A stretch of 64,000 bases of DNA from Amycolatopsis sp. NBRC 101858 (GCF_030269325.1 NZ_BSTD01000004.1:918925-982924), one strand, 5' to 3'. Positions 15,797 through 24,465 are shown, counted from the first letter of the stretch. Numbers and translations: made by a program. Notes: generated by a model from the sequence alone, not told the origin.

Positions 15797-16818
15797 AGGC
15801 CGTGCGGCTGCAGAAGTACCACCAGCACCCGGTGATCGAAGAAGTGCCGGAGCCGCGCGCCACCGGGCCCTTCGACGTCGTGGTCAAGATCGGCGGTGCT
15901 GGCGTGTGCCGCACCGACCTGCACATCATCGAGGAGCAGTGGGCCGAGAAGTCGGGCGTCGCGCTGCCGTACACGATCGGCCACGAGAACGCCGGCTGGG
16001 TGCACGAAGTCGGTCCCGCGGTGTCCAATGTGGAGGTCGGGGACACGGTCATCCTGCACCCGACGCCGACGTGCGGGCTCTGCCACGCTTGCCGTGCGGG
16101 CGACGACATGCACTGCCCGAACGGGAGCTTCCCGGGTATCGACAGCGACGGCGGCATGGCCGAGTACCTGCTGACGTCGGCGCGGGCGTGCATCAAGCTC
16201 GATCCGTCGACCCAGCCGGAGGACGTCGCCGCGCTGGCGGACGCGGGCATCACCGCCTACCACGCGGTGCGCAAGGCCGTCCCGCAGCTGTACCCGGGCA
16301 CCACGTGCGTCGTCAACGGCGCCGGCGGCCTGGGGCACATCGGTATCCAGTCGCTCAAGGCGCTGACCGCGGCCCGCGTGATCGTGGTCGACCGCAACGC
16401 CGACGCGCTGAAGCTGGCGGCCGAACTGGGTGCCGACGAGACGGTGCTGGGCGACGGCAAGCAGGTCGACGCGGTGCTCGACCTGACCGGCGGCAACGGC
16501 GCCGAGGTCGTGCTCGACTTCGTCGCCGAGCAGGGCGCCCAGCAGGACGCGTTCGCGATGACCCGGCGGGCCGGGTCGCACTTCGTGATCGGCTACGGCA
16601 GCAACATCGACATCCCGACCATCGACATCATCTCCACCGAGCGCAACGTCATCGGCAACCTGGTCGGCACGTACAACGACCTGGCCGAGCTGATGGTGCT
16701 CGCCCAGGCCGGGAAGGTCACGCTCCACACGAAGAAGTACCCGCTGGACGCGGCTCTCGACGCACTCGCCGACCTCGATGCCGGACGCGTGCGCGGTCGG
16801 GCCATCCTCACACCCTAG
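15793..16818 (+). CDS. Zinc-dependent NAD alcohol dehydrogenase
   Basis: 341 residues, medium-chain dehydrogenase. Catalytic Zn ligands Cys39 and His in GHENAG, a four-Cys structural zinc loop (CGLCHACRAGDDMHC), and a NAD-binding GAGGLGHIG motif followed by VVDRNAD, whose Asp favours NAD over NADP. In the propane pathway it would oxidise 2-propanol to acetone. ATG overlaps the preceding stop by 4 bp; groEL follows after 11 bp. Confidence 0.92.
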   Translation: MKAVRLQKYHQHPVIEEVPEPRATGPFDVVVKIGGAGVCRTDLHIIEEQWAEKSGVALPYTIGHENAGWVHEVGPAVSNVEVGDTVILHPTPTCGLCHACRAGDDMHCPNGSFPGIDSDGGMAEYLLTSARACIKLDPSTQPEDVAALADAGITAYHAVRKAVPQLYPGTTCVVNGAGGLGHIGIQSLKALTAARVIVVDRNADALKLAAELGADETVLGDGKQVDAVLDLTGGNGAEVVLDFVAEQGAQQDAFAMTRRAGSHFVIGYGSNIDIPTIDIISTERNVIGNLVGTYNDLAELMVLAQAGKVTLHTKKYPLDAALDALADLDAGRVRGRAILTP

Positions 16819-16829
16819 GAGCAGGAAAC

Positions 16830-18521
16830 ATGGCGAAGGAACTGCGGTTCGGCTCGGACGCCCGCGACCTGCTGCTGGCGGGCGTCGACAAGCTGGCCGA
16901 AGCGGTCAAGTCCACCCTCGGCCCCAAGGGCCGCAACGTGATCATCGAGAAGATCACCGGTTCGCCGGTGGTCACGAACGACGGCGTCACCATCGCGCGC
17001 GAGATCCACCTGAAGAACCAGTTCGAGAACATGGGCGCGCAGCTGGTCAAGGAAGCGGCGATCAAGACCAACGACGTCGTCGGCGACGGCACCACCACGG
17101 CCACCGTCCTGGCCCAGGCCATCGTGCACGAAGGCATGCGGGCGATCGCGGGCGGCGGCAACCCGGTGCTCGTCAAGCGCGGCATCGACCACGCCGTCGG
17201 GCTGCTGGTGGCGCACCTGGAAAAGCAGGCGCACCCGGTGGTGTCCGAACAGGACTACGCGCGGGTCGCGGCGATCTCCGCCAACGACGACGACACGGTC
17301 GGCGCCGTCATCGCGAAGGCCCTGCACACCGTCGGCGACGGCGGTGTCGTGACGGTCGAGGAGTCGCCGACGATCGGCATGAGCGTCGACTTCGTCGAAG
17401 GCTTCGAGTTCGACAACGGTTACCTCTCGCCGTACCTGGTCACCGACCCGGGCCGGCTGGAGGCGGTGCTCGACGACCCGTACATCCTGATGTGCTCGGA
17501 AAAGATCACCAAGGTGCAGCAGCTGATGCCGTTGCTGGACAAGGTGATGCGGGCTCCCCGGCCGTTGGTGGTGATCGCGGAGTCGATCGAGGGCACGGCG
17601 CTGTCGATGCTGGTGCACAACCACGTCAACGGCACGTTCCAGTCGGTGGCCGTCCGCGCGCCGGGGTTCGGCGACCGGCGGCTGCACAAGCTGGAGGACC
17701 TCGCCGCGATCGTCGGCGGCGCGGTGCTGTCGAAGACGTCCGGGTTCAGCATGGAGACGATGGGCCTGGAGCACCTCGGCCGGGCCAAGCAGGTCCGGGT
17801 CACCGAGAACAACACGACCATCGTCGGCGGCGCCGGCACGTCCGACGCCGTCGAGTTCCGGGTCGGGCAGCTGCGGGCGGAGCTGGAGCGCGCGCAGTTC
17901 GGCGTCGACGAGGACGTGCTGACCGAACGGATCGGCGCCCTGACCGGCAAGGTCGCGGTCGTGCGCGTCGGCGCGGCCACGCCGGCCGAGCTCAAGGAAC
18001 TGCAGCACCGGGTCGAGGACGCCCTGTCGGCGACCCGGGCGGCGATGGCCGAGGGCATCGTGGCCGGCGGGGGAGCGGCGCTGCTGCACTCCGAGAAGGC
18101 GCTGGAAGGCCTGGGTCTGGAAGGAGACCAGGCGATCGGCGTCGAGATCGTGCGGCGGGCGCTGGCCGAGCCGGCGTTCCTCATCGCGCACAACGCGGGG
18201 CACCCGGCGCACGAGATCGTCGCGCGCACCCGCGAACTGGGCGACGACGAGGGCTTCGACGCCCTGCACGACCGCTACGGCGACATGGTGGCGATGGGCG
18301 TGGTCGACCCGCTGCGGGTGTGCCGGTCGGCGATCCAGAACGGGGCGTCGGTGGCGGGGCTGCTGCTGACGACGAACTCGCTGATCGCCGAGGAGCAGAC
18401 CCCGTGGGGCGGCAGCGCGGCCCTGATGACCGAGTTCGGTCCGCTGGACGAGGGGCTCCACCAGCCCTCGCCCGACGCGAGCACGCCGCAGTCCCTCGGG
18501 ATGGGCCCCTCCGTCGGCTGA
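16830..18521 (+). CDS. mimG: GroEL-type chaperonin dedicated to propane monooxygenase
   Basis: 563 residues, full-length type I chaperonin: ATP-binding segment VVGDGTTTATVLA, apical domain and intermediate hinge are all present. It lacks the GGM-repeat tail of housekeeping GroEL and ends in a Ser/Pro-containing tail (STPQSLGMGPSVG). No groES is nearby. In mycobacteria the equivalent MimG is needed for soluble MimA. GGAGCAGG site precedes ATG 16830. Last gene of the operon; a strong hairpin follows. Confidence 0.93.
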   Translation: MAKELRFGSDARDLLLAGVDKLAEAVKSTLGPKGRNVIIEKITGSPVVTNDGVTIAREIHLKNQFENMGAQLVKEAAIKTNDVVGDGTTTATVLAQAIVHEGMRAIAGGGNPVLVKRGIDHAVGLLVAHLEKQAHPVVSEQDYARVAAISANDDDTVGAVIAKALHTVGDGGVVTVEESPTIGMSVDFVEGFEFDNGYLSPYLVTDPGRLEAVLDDPYILMCSEKITKVQQLMPLLDKVMRAPRPLVVIAESIEGTALSMLVHNHVNGTFQSVAVRAPGFGDRRLHKLEDLAAIVGGAVLSKTSGFSMETMGLEHLGRAKQVRVTENNTTIVGGAGTSDAVEFRVGQLRAELERAQFGVDEDVLTERIGALTGKVAVVRVGAATPAELKELQHRVEDALSATRAAMAEGIVAGGGAALLHSEKALEGLGLEGDQAIGVEIVRRALAEPAFLIAHNAGHPAHEIVARTRELGDDEGFDALHDRYGDMVAMGVVDPLRVCRSAIQNGASVAGLLLTTNSLIAEEQTPWGGSAALMTEFGPLDEGLHQPSPDASTPQSLGMGPSVG

Positions 18522-18551
18522 GCCTTCGTCCGCCAGCCCACGGAGATCGGA

Positions 18552-18590
18552 GGTCCCTTCGCCGGCGTCCTGAGCGCCGGTGAAGGGACC
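18552..18590 (+). terminator. Terminator of the mim operon
   Basis: Hairpin GGTCCCTTC-N-CCGGCG / CGCCGG-N-GAAGGGACC with a 7-nt loop, 30 bp after the groEL stop. A short T/C run (TTCCC) follows. Confidence 0.8.
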
Positions 18591-18634
18591 TTCCCGTGCT
18601 GCGGAGGTCCGGCGTCGGTGCCAGGCTGGTGATC

Positions 18635-18823
18635 ATGACGCACTACGTGATGGCCCAGACGCTGGCGACGGTGACCGAGTTCGAGGCGAAGGGCTTCCTG
18701 GGCACGGTGGGCAAGATCGCCGCGGCGACGGTGATCTTCTTCATCGCGATCGGCCTGATCGTCGGGCTGCTGCTGGGGTTCTTCATCGGCCGTTCGGTGG
18801 GCCGGCGTCAGGGCCCGCGCTGA
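18635..18823 (+). CDS. Small single-pass membrane protein
   Basis: 62 residues: short cytoplasmic or periplasmic head, one hydrophobic helix at about 28-51 (AAATVIFFIAIGLIVGLLLG) and a basic tail (RSVGRRQGPR), suggesting a cytoplasmic C-terminus. No ribosome site is strong; ATG 18635 or ATG 18650 may be used. No recognised family. It stands alone after the mim terminator and faces the next membrane-protein gene. Confidence 0.6.
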   Translation: MTHYVMAQTLATVTEFEAKGFLGTVGKIAAATVIFFIAIGLIVGLLLGFFIGRSVGRRQGPR

Positions 18824-18832
18824 GGCTCGCGC

Positions 18833-19432
18833 TCAGGGGACCAGGCCGTGGCTCGCCAGTTCACGGCCGGCCAGTTTCTCGATGACGTCGCGGTCCCGCT
18901 CCCGCCAGCCGGTCGCGACCTTGCCGTCGGAAGCCAGCCGCCGCAGGGGCTGGGTCGCGAGTGCGCGCAGGGCCAGCACGTCCAGACCCTCGTCGCCCAT
19001 CGCCCGCAACCGCGCGGCCGCGGACGCCCGGCGGGTGAACTTCCAGCGCAGCGGCAACCACGTCACCACCAGCGCCAGCACCGGCAGCGCGATGATGATC
19101 GCCGCCATCCACCACGCCAGGTTCTCCACCGCCTCGATCTGCCACCGGCCGGAGTCCACGAGCTTGGTGCCGACGTCCGACCCGCCGTGCAGCGCCTTCG
19201 CCAGCCCGTCGCCGATCAGCGGGATGCCGCCGGCCGAGTCCGCCGCCGAGTCGAACGTCCCGCGCAACCCCGTTCCCGCGTCGACGAGCCCGTCGCCGGG
19301 TGCGCGCAGCTTCATCACCTGGTCGTACACCGACGTCCCCAGCCACACCGCGATGATGACGAGCAGCAGCGCGAGCAGGTCGCTGACGAGCTGGGCGGTG
19401 CGGCGGATCGGCCGTTCGGCGTAGAGCTGCAT
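18833..19432 (-). CDS. Two-TM membrane protein of unknown function
   Basis: 199 residues. Transmembrane helices at about 15-35 and 108-130 enclose an extracytoplasmic loop of about 75 residues with a PGDGLVDAGTGL segment; the C-terminal 65 residues are cytoplasmic, Arg/Ala rich and helical. ATG 19430-19432 with GAAAGG upstream. No known domain is recognised. It lies downstream of the rox-helR operon on the same strand, but a hairpin separates them. Confidence 0.7.
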   Translation of the reverse strand: MQLYAERPIRRTAQLVSDLLALLLVIIAVWLGTSVYDQVMKLRAPGDGLVDAGTGLRGTFDSAADSAGGIPLIGDGLAKALHGGSDVGTKLVDSGRWQIEAVENLAWWMAAIIIALPVLALVVTWLPLRWKFTRRASAAARLRAMGDEGLDVLALRALATQPLRRLASDGKVATGWRERDRDVIEKLAGRELASHGLVP

Positions 19433-19447
19433 CGGGACGCCTTTCGC

Positions 19448-19491
19448 GGTGGGGAGCGCGGGCGTTGAGCTACGTACCCGCGCTTCCCACC
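19448..19491 (-). terminator. Terminator of the rox-helR operon
   Basis: Arms 19448-19462 and 19477-19491 pair over 15 bp with one G-T wobble and a 14-nt loop. It starts 12 bp beyond the helR stop on the minus strand. There is a CTTTCG tract but no long T-run. Confidence 0.7.
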
Positions 19492-19503
19492 GGCGAACCC
19501 CGG

Positions 19504-21660
19504 CTAGCTCCGGACGACCTCCGCGAGCCCGCTCAGCTCGGCCGGCAACGGTCCCTCGTGCAGGACGCCGAGCCGCTGCGTCGCGCGGGTGAGCGCCACG
19601 TAGAGGTCGGCCGCGCTGTCGGCGAGGATCGCCGCCGGCTCCACCACCAGGACCGCGTCGAACTCCAGCCCCTTCGTCTCCGAGGCCGGCACCGCGCCCG
19701 GCACCCCCGGCGGCCCGATCACCACGCTGGTGCCTTCCCGCCCGGCCTCGTCGCGGACGAACTCCTCGATCGCCGCCGCCCGCTCGTCCCCGGTGACCTG
19801 CCGGGACCACGGCAGGACACCGCACGCGCGCACCGACTCGGGCGGCTTGACCTCCGGTGCGAACCCGGCCAGGACCGCCGCCGCGACGGCCATGATCTCC
19901 GCCGGTGTGCGGTAGTTGACCGTCAACGACCGGTAGACCCAGCGGTCGGCGACGTACGGCGCCAGCATCGCGCCCCACGCCCGCGCCCCGGCCGCCGACC
20001 GGCGCTGGGCGAGGTCGCCCACCACCGTGAACGACCGGCCCGGGCACCGCCGCATCAGCACCCGCCAGTCCATTTCGGACAGTTCCTGGGCCTCGTCGAC
20101 GACGACGTGCCGGTAGGTCCAGTCCCGGTCGGCCGACGCGCGTTCGACGAGCGTGCGCGTGTCGACCTCGACGAAGCGGTCCGCCAGGTCTTCGGCGTAG
20201 AGGAGGTTTTCGGCGGACAGCATGACGTCCTCGTCCATCTCCTCCCGGTCCAGCTTCATCGCCTGGAAGACGCCTTCGGCGTAGTCGGCCTCGGCCTTCC
20301 GCGCCCGCGCGGCCGCGGCTTCCGCCGCCTTCTCGGCCGTCTTGTCGCGGCCCAGCAGGTCGACCAGCTCGTCGAGCAGCGGCACGTCCGACACCGTCCA
20401 CGCGGCACCCTCCGCCCGGAACAGCTCCGACTCCGGCGGGGCCGACGTGTACAGCGACGACAGCAGCCCCTCCGGCGTCAGGATCGGCCACAGCTCGTCC
20501 AGTGCGGTGGTGAACTTCTCGTCACCGGCGAGGTCCTCGATCAGGCCCTTCCGCATGCTCTCCCACTCGTCGCGGTCGTCCCGGCTCAGCCAGCCCTTGC
20601 CGATCCGGCCGATCGCGCGTTCGGTGAGCACGTACGTGACGATTTCGGTGAACACTGCCCGTGCCTCGTTGTGCGGCAGCCCGCTGTCGCGCGCCTCCTG
20701 CCGGGCCCACTCCGCGGTCGCGGCGTCGATCCGCACGGTGACGTCCTTCAGCGCGATCGCCACCGGCTCGGCCGGCAGCCGCTGCCGGTCGGCGACCGCC
20801 GCCGCCAGCACGTCGAGGATCTTCAGCGATCCCTTGAGCCGCGCGGCTTCCGGCGTGTCCTCGGCGGTCACGTGCAGGCCGGGCACGAGGTCGCCGGTGG
20901 TCGTGAACACGACGTCGGTCTCGCCCAGCGACGGCAGGACGCGCCCGATGTGGTTCAGGAACGCCGGGTTCGGCCCGACCACGAGCGCGCCGTGGCGTTC
21001 CATCCGCTCGCGCTGGGTGTAGAGCAGGTAGGCGACGCGGTGCAGCGCCACGACCGTCTTCCCGGTGCCCGGCCCGCCCTCGATGACGAGCACGCCCGGG
21101 TGGTCGAGCCGGATGATCTCGTCCTGCTCGGCCTGGATCGTCGCGACGATGTCGCGCATACCTTCACCGCGCGGCGCGTTGACGGCGGCGAGCAGCGCCG
21201 CGTCCCCCTGCGCATCCCCGCCGGGACGGCCGAGGTCCTCGTCGGTGAACCCGAGCACCTGCCGCCCGCGCGTGTGGAACTGGCGGCGCCGGTGCATGTC
21301 CTCCGGGTTCGCGCCGGTGGCCGTGTAGAACGGGCGCGCGGCGGGCGCCCGCCAGTCGAGCAGCACCGGCCGGTAGTCGTCGTCCTCCTCGAACAGGCCG
21401 ATGCGCCCGATGTAGGACTGCTCCCCGGAGACGGCGTCCAGCCGTCCGAAGCACAGCCCGTTGTCGACGACGTCCAGCCGCTTCACCTGCCGGCCGAGCT
21501 GGCGCACGCCGACGTCCCGTTCCATGGCGCCCACGCCCTTGCCGCCGAGCGCCGCCTCGTACTCGCCCTTCACCCGCGCGCGCTCGGCGTCGAGCCGCGC
21601 GTACAGCCCGGCGACGTGGTCGCGTTCGGACCGCAGTTCTTCTTCGTACCCCTGAGACAA
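19504..21660 (-). CDS. helR: HelR/HelD-type RNA polymerase-associated helicase-like ATPase
   Basis: 718 residues. N-terminal coiled coil (EEELRSERDHVAGLYARLDA), then a UvrD-type ATPase: Walker A GGPGTGKT with VVALHRVAYLL, Walker B VVVDEAQEL, and motifs VNYRTPAEI and YVALTRATQRL. HelD proteins recycle stalled RNA polymerase; the HelR branch also removes rifamycins from the enzyme and confers tolerance. I use TTG 21658-21660, which has GAGGGA upstream; the ATG at 21729 would overlap rox by 38 bp. It follows rox by 31 bp, so both share the RAE promoter. The HelR assignment rests partly on that context. Confidence 0.87.
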   Translation of the reverse strand: MSQGYEEELRSERDHVAGLYARLDAERARVKGEYEAALGGKGVGAMERDVGVRQLGRQVKRLDVVDNGLCFGRLDAVSGEQSYIGRIGLFEEDDDYRPVLLDWRAPAARPFYTATGANPEDMHRRRQFHTRGRQVLGFTDEDLGRPGGDAQGDAALLAAVNAPRGEGMRDIVATIQAEQDEIIRLDHPGVLVIEGGPGTGKTVVALHRVAYLLYTQRERMERHGALVVGPNPAFLNHIGRVLPSLGETDVVFTTTGDLVPGLHVTAEDTPEAARLKGSLKILDVLAAAVADRQRLPAEPVAIALKDVTVRIDAATAEWARQEARDSGLPHNEARAVFTEIVTYVLTERAIGRIGKGWLSRDDRDEWESMRKGLIEDLAGDEKFTTALDELWPILTPEGLLSSLYTSAPPESELFRAEGAAWTVSDVPLLDELVDLLGRDKTAEKAAEAAAARARKAEADYAEGVFQAMKLDREEMDEDVMLSAENLLYAEDLADRFVEVDTRTLVERASADRDWTYRHVVVDEAQELSEMDWRVLMRRCPGRSFTVVGDLAQRRSAAGARAWGAMLAPYVADRWVYRSLTVNYRTPAEIMAVAAAVLAGFAPEVKPPESVRACGVLPWSRQVTGDERAAAIEEFVRDEAGREGTSVVIGPPGVPGAVPASETKGLEFDAVLVVEPAAILADSAADLYVALTRATQRLGVLHEGPLPAELSGLAEVVRS

Positions 21661-21691
21661 GATTCCCTCTTCGTTTTCCGACGACGGCGTT

Positions 21692-23119
21692 TCAGGCGGT
21701 GGGCGCGCCGAACCACTTCCGCAGCGCACCGGGCAGGTCCGCGCCGTCTTCCCCGGCCCAGACGACGTGCCCGTCCGGGCGCAGCAGCACCGCGGGCGCG
21801 TCCAGTTCCTCGCTGACGTCGACGACGTGGTCGACCCGGTCCGCCCAGCCCGCGGCCGAAAGCGAGCCGGTCCGGTCGAGCAGCAGGCCGCGGCCCTCGT
21901 GCAGCAGCCCGTAGAGGTGCCCCTGCTTGAGCGCGACGTCCCGCAGGCGCCGGCCCAGCAAGGGGTGGCCCTCGCCGAAGTCGTAGCGGATCCCGATCGC
22001 GATGATCTTCTCGGTGAGGTACCGGTTCACCTCGTCGAAGTCCATCAGGTCCGCGAGCAGCCGCCGCGCCGCCTGCGGGCCCGGCTCGAGCTGCATCAGC
22101 TCCATCTGCGCGCGGGTGTTGTTCAGCACCTCTTCGGCCACCGGGTGCCGCTCGGCCTCGTAGCTGTCCAGCAGCCCGTCCGGCGCCCAGCCGTTCACCT
22201 CGGCGGCCAGCTTCCAGCCCAGGTTGAACGCGTCCTGGACGCCGAGGTTGAGTCCCTGCCCGCCGACCGGCGGGTGGACGTGTGCCGCGTCGCCGGCGAG
22301 CAGCACCCGGCCCACCCGGTAGTGCTCGGCCTGCCGGGTGGCGTCGCCGAACCGGGAGAGCCACCGCGGCGAGTGCACGCCGTAGTCGGTCCCGGCGGTC
22401 TTGCGCAGCTGCTCCTTGAGCTCGTCCAGCGTCGGCGGGGTGCGCCGGTCCTCGGCGACGCCTTCGGCGGGAACCCCGACGCGGTAGGTGCCGCCTTCCA
22501 CCGGCATGAAGCCGAACCGCTTCTGGGTCTTGCGGACCTCGATGTTCGCGGTGTCGATCTCCTCCCGCGAAGCGGTCACCTCCACCTCGGCCAGCAGCGT
22601 CTCGATCCGGCTGGGCTCGCCGGGGAAGGCGACGCCGAGCAGCTTGCGCACGGTGCTGCGGCCGCCGTCGCAGCCGACGAGGTAGCGCGCCCGCAGCCGT
22701 TCGCCGTCGGCGAGTTCGACCGTGACGCCCTCTTCGTCCTGCTCGAGCCCGGTCACCTCGCACCCGCGCCGGATTTCGGCGCCGGCTTCGAGCGCGTGCT
22801 CGGTCAGGAGCCGGTCGATGACGGGCTGGTGGATGCCGAGCGTGTAGCCGTGCGCGGTGTCCAGCCGCTCCGGCGACGGCTTCGGAATTCCCGCGAAGAA
22901 ACCCCCGACCGGGTACTTCGTGCCCAGTTCCAGGAACCGCTCCAGCAGCCCCCGCTGGTCCATCACTTCGATGCTGCGCGCGTGCAGGCCGAGCGAGCGG
23001 ACGACCTTCGTCGGCTCCGCGTCCCGTTCGAGCACCAGCACGTCGACGTCGTGCAGCCGCAGCTCGGCGGCCAGCATCACGCCGGTCGGCCCGCCGCCGG
23101 CGATGATCACGTCAGTCAA
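21692..23119 (-). CDS. rox: Rifampicin monooxygenase
   Basis: 475 residues, closely resembling Rox of Streptomyces and Nocardia: GGGPTGVMLA at the N-terminus, GLHARSIEVMDQRGLLERF, VGCDGGRSTVRKLLG, GDAAHVHPPVGGQGLNLG, and a C-terminal thioredoxin-like domain (DAPAVLLRPDGHVVW). Rox adds oxygen to the rifamycin naphthyl nitrogen and opens the ansa bridge, inactivating the drug. TTG 23117-23119 start with AAGGGGG upstream. A rifamycin-associated element lies 70 bp upstream, so induction by rifamycins is expected. Confidence 0.93.
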   Translation of the reverse strand: MTDVIIAGGGPTGVMLAAELRLHDVDVLVLERDAEPTKVVRSLGLHARSIEVMDQRGLLERFLELGTKYPVGGFFAGIPKPSPERLDTAHGYTLGIHQPVIDRLLTEHALEAGAEIRRGCEVTGLEQDEEGVTVELADGERLRARYLVGCDGGRSTVRKLLGVAFPGEPSRIETLLAEVEVTASREEIDTANIEVRKTQKRFGFMPVEGGTYRVGVPAEGVAEDRRTPPTLDELKEQLRKTAGTDYGVHSPRWLSRFGDATRQAEHYRVGRVLLAGDAAHVHPPVGGQGLNLGVQDAFNLGWKLAAEVNGWAPDGLLDSYEAERHPVAEEVLNNTRAQMELMQLEPGPQAARRLLADLMDFDEVNRYLTEKIIAIGIRYDFGEGHPLLGRRLRDVALKQGHLYGLLHEGRGLLLDRTGSLSAAGWADRVDHVVDVSEELDAPAVLLRPDGHVVWAGEDGADLPGALRKWFGAPTA

Positions 23120-23188
23120 GAGACCCCCTTGAAAATCCCCGCGTTTCCGCAGGTTGTGGCTTCGGCCGAGAATTGTGCGGCACTACGG

Positions 23189-23207
23189 GGGTCTTGCCGC
23201 AAGCCCA
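23189..23207 (-). promoter_or_regulatory. Rifamycin-associated element (RAE)
   Basis: On the minus strand a 19-bp GGGCTTGCGGCAAGACCC-type sequence, differing by few positions from the described RAE inverted repeat (core GCTTGCGGCAAG). It lies upstream of rox, facing the rox-helR operon. Known RAEs precede rifamycin-inactivating genes and helR in actinomycetes. Confidence 0.85.
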
Positions 23208-23323
23208 GGGGTGCGCTATACATTAGTTACGGAGGGGAGTGGTCATTCCTCCCGCCGGTTTCGGGACGTCTTCCCAGCTCCAGCTCATCCCGCATCGTCG
23301 CAGACTTGTGTGCCGCCGTCGAT

Positions 23324-23341
23324 CTATGACGGCTGTCATAG
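23324..23341. promoter_or_regulatory. TetR-type operator 1 (GNAT/TetR pair)
   Basis: CTATGAC-N4-GTCATAG inverted repeat upstream of the GNAT gene. One of three ATGAC-N4-GTCAT elements around this gene pair. Confidence 0.65.
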
Positions 23342-23375
23342 TGTGGTTCGCGTCGCAGTGTGGTCTCATGGGGTC

Positions 23376-23389
23376 ATGACAGCTGTCAT
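23376..23389. promoter_or_regulatory. TetR-type operator 2, over the GNAT start codon
   Basis: Perfect 14-bp palindrome ATGACAGCTGTCAT whose first three bases are the proposed GNAT start codon. Spacing to operator 1 is about 50 bp. Confidence 0.65.
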
Positions 23390-24029
23390 AGAAGTCCGGG
23401 AGCTGGGCGACCGCCGGGCGGACCGGGAGTGCGTGGCCGCACTGGTCGCGGCCTGCTCGCCGGACAGCCTCCGGCGGCGCTTCATGATGGGCGGCCCGGC
23501 CGAACCGGCCGATGTCTTCCGGCGCTACGGCCGGTTCCTGCTCGCCGGCTCGCCCGCCCTGCTGGCCACCCGCGGCGGCGTTCCGGTGGGGCTGCTCAAC
23601 TTCGTCGCGGTGACCCCGGGCGAGGCCGAGCTCGGGATCCTCGTCGCCGATCGCTGGCAGCGGAAGGGGATCGGGAGCGCGCTGGCCCGGTGGCTCTGGG
23701 CGTCGGGGAAGTTCCCGGGCTGGACGGTGCGCGGGACCGTGTGGGCGGGCAACAAAGGTGCCGAAGCGCTGTTGCTGCGCCAGGGTTTCCGGCCGGTGCC
23801 CGGCTACGAACGCGGCGAACGGGACTTCGCCCTGGTCGTGCCGGACTGGGCTACCATGACAGACGTCATGAAGGAGGCAGCCGATGACGAGGACACCGCG
23901 CGAGCGGATGGTGCTCAGCGCCGCGCAGCTGGTGCGGATCCACGGTGTCGGGGCGACCGGCATGCGGGACGTGGTCGCCCACGCCGAAGCGCCGCGGGGG
24001 TCCCTGCAGCACTACTTCCCGGGCGGTAA
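23376..24029 (+). CDS. GNAT family N-acetyltransferase with frame-overlapping tail
   Basis: 217 residues. Residues 1-155 are a GNAT fold with an acetyl-CoA loop (DRWQRKGIGSALARWLW) and a C-terminal NKGAEALLLRQGFR segment. ATG 23376 lies inside a palindrome and has no good ribosome site, so a leaderless message or another start is possible. The natural domain end is near 23850, yet the frame continues to 24029, overlapping the TetR gene by 146 bp; the last 48 residues are low-complexity Arg/Gly/Ala and look like read-through after loss of a stop. The acceptor substrate is unknown. Confidence 0.75.
   Translation: MTAVIEVRELGDRRADRECVAALVAACSPDSLRRRFMMGGPAEPADVFRRYGRFLLAGSPALLATRGGVPVGLLNFVAVTPGEAELGILVADRWQRKGIGSALARWLWASGKFPGWTVRGTVWAGNKGAEALLLRQGFRPVPGYERGERDFALVVPDWATMTDVMKEAADDEDTARADGAQRRAAGADPRCRGDRHAGRGRPRRSAAGVPAALLPGR
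23855..23870. promoter_or_regulatory. TetR-type operator 3, before the TetR gene
   Basis: CATGAC-N4-GTCATG inverted repeat inside the GNAT coding region, ending at the ribosome site of the TetR gene. It matches the core of operators 1 and 2. Confidence 0.55.
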
Positions 24030-24465
24030 GGACCAGCTGATCGCCGAAGCGGTCGCGTGGGCGGGCGGGTACGCGGCCCGGCGCGTCGCGCGGATCGCGG
24101 CCAAGATCGGGAACCCGACGCCCGGCAAGCTCTTCGAGGCGATGGCCGCCCAGTGGCGCGACGAGTTCACGGCGCAGGGTTTCGACGCGGGCTGCCCGCT
24201 GGTCGCGACGGTCGCCGACACGGCAGCCACCAGCGACGACCTGCGGGCAGCGGTCGGCAAGGCGTTCGACGGCTGGCAGCGCCCGGTGGCGGAGACCCTG
24301 GCGGAGCTGGGCGTGCCCGCGGCCCGGAGTACGTCGTTGGCGGTGCTGATGCTCAGCGCCCTGGAGGGCGCGATCATCCTGGCGCGGGCGCACCAGGACG
24401 TCGCGCCGCTGGACACCGTGGTCGCGGAACTGCGTCCGTTGCTCGACGGTGCCGTAGTCGCTTAG
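23884..24465 (+). CDS. TetR family regulator, LmrA/YxaF-like
   Basis: 193 residues. The HTH (TGMRDVVAHAEAPRGSLQHY then FPGGKDQLI) and C-terminal ligand region (FDAGCPLVATVADTAATSDD) match the LmrA/YxaF subgroup, whose members often sense flavonoids or drugs. AAGGAGG precedes ATG 23884, so this start is firm and the overlap with the GNAT frame is real. Three ATGAC-N4-GTCAT palindromes upstream are its likely operators. Its stop overlaps that of the convergent epoxide hydrolase. Confidence 0.87.
   Translation: MTRTPRERMVLSAAQLVRIHGVGATGMRDVVAHAEAPRGSLQHYFPGGKDQLIAEAVAWAGGYAARRVARIAAKIGNPTPGKLFEAMAAQWRDEFTAQGFDAGCPLVATVADTAATSDDLRAAVGKAFDGWQRPVAETLAELGVPAARSTSLAVLMLSALEGAIILARAHQDVAPLDTVVAELRPLLDGAVVA

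Noticed and set aside
21661..21729. ATG 21729 as start of helR
   Set aside because: It would overlap the end of rox by 38 bp and add a Pro/Ser-rich stretch absent from the fold; TTG 21660 has a ribosome site.
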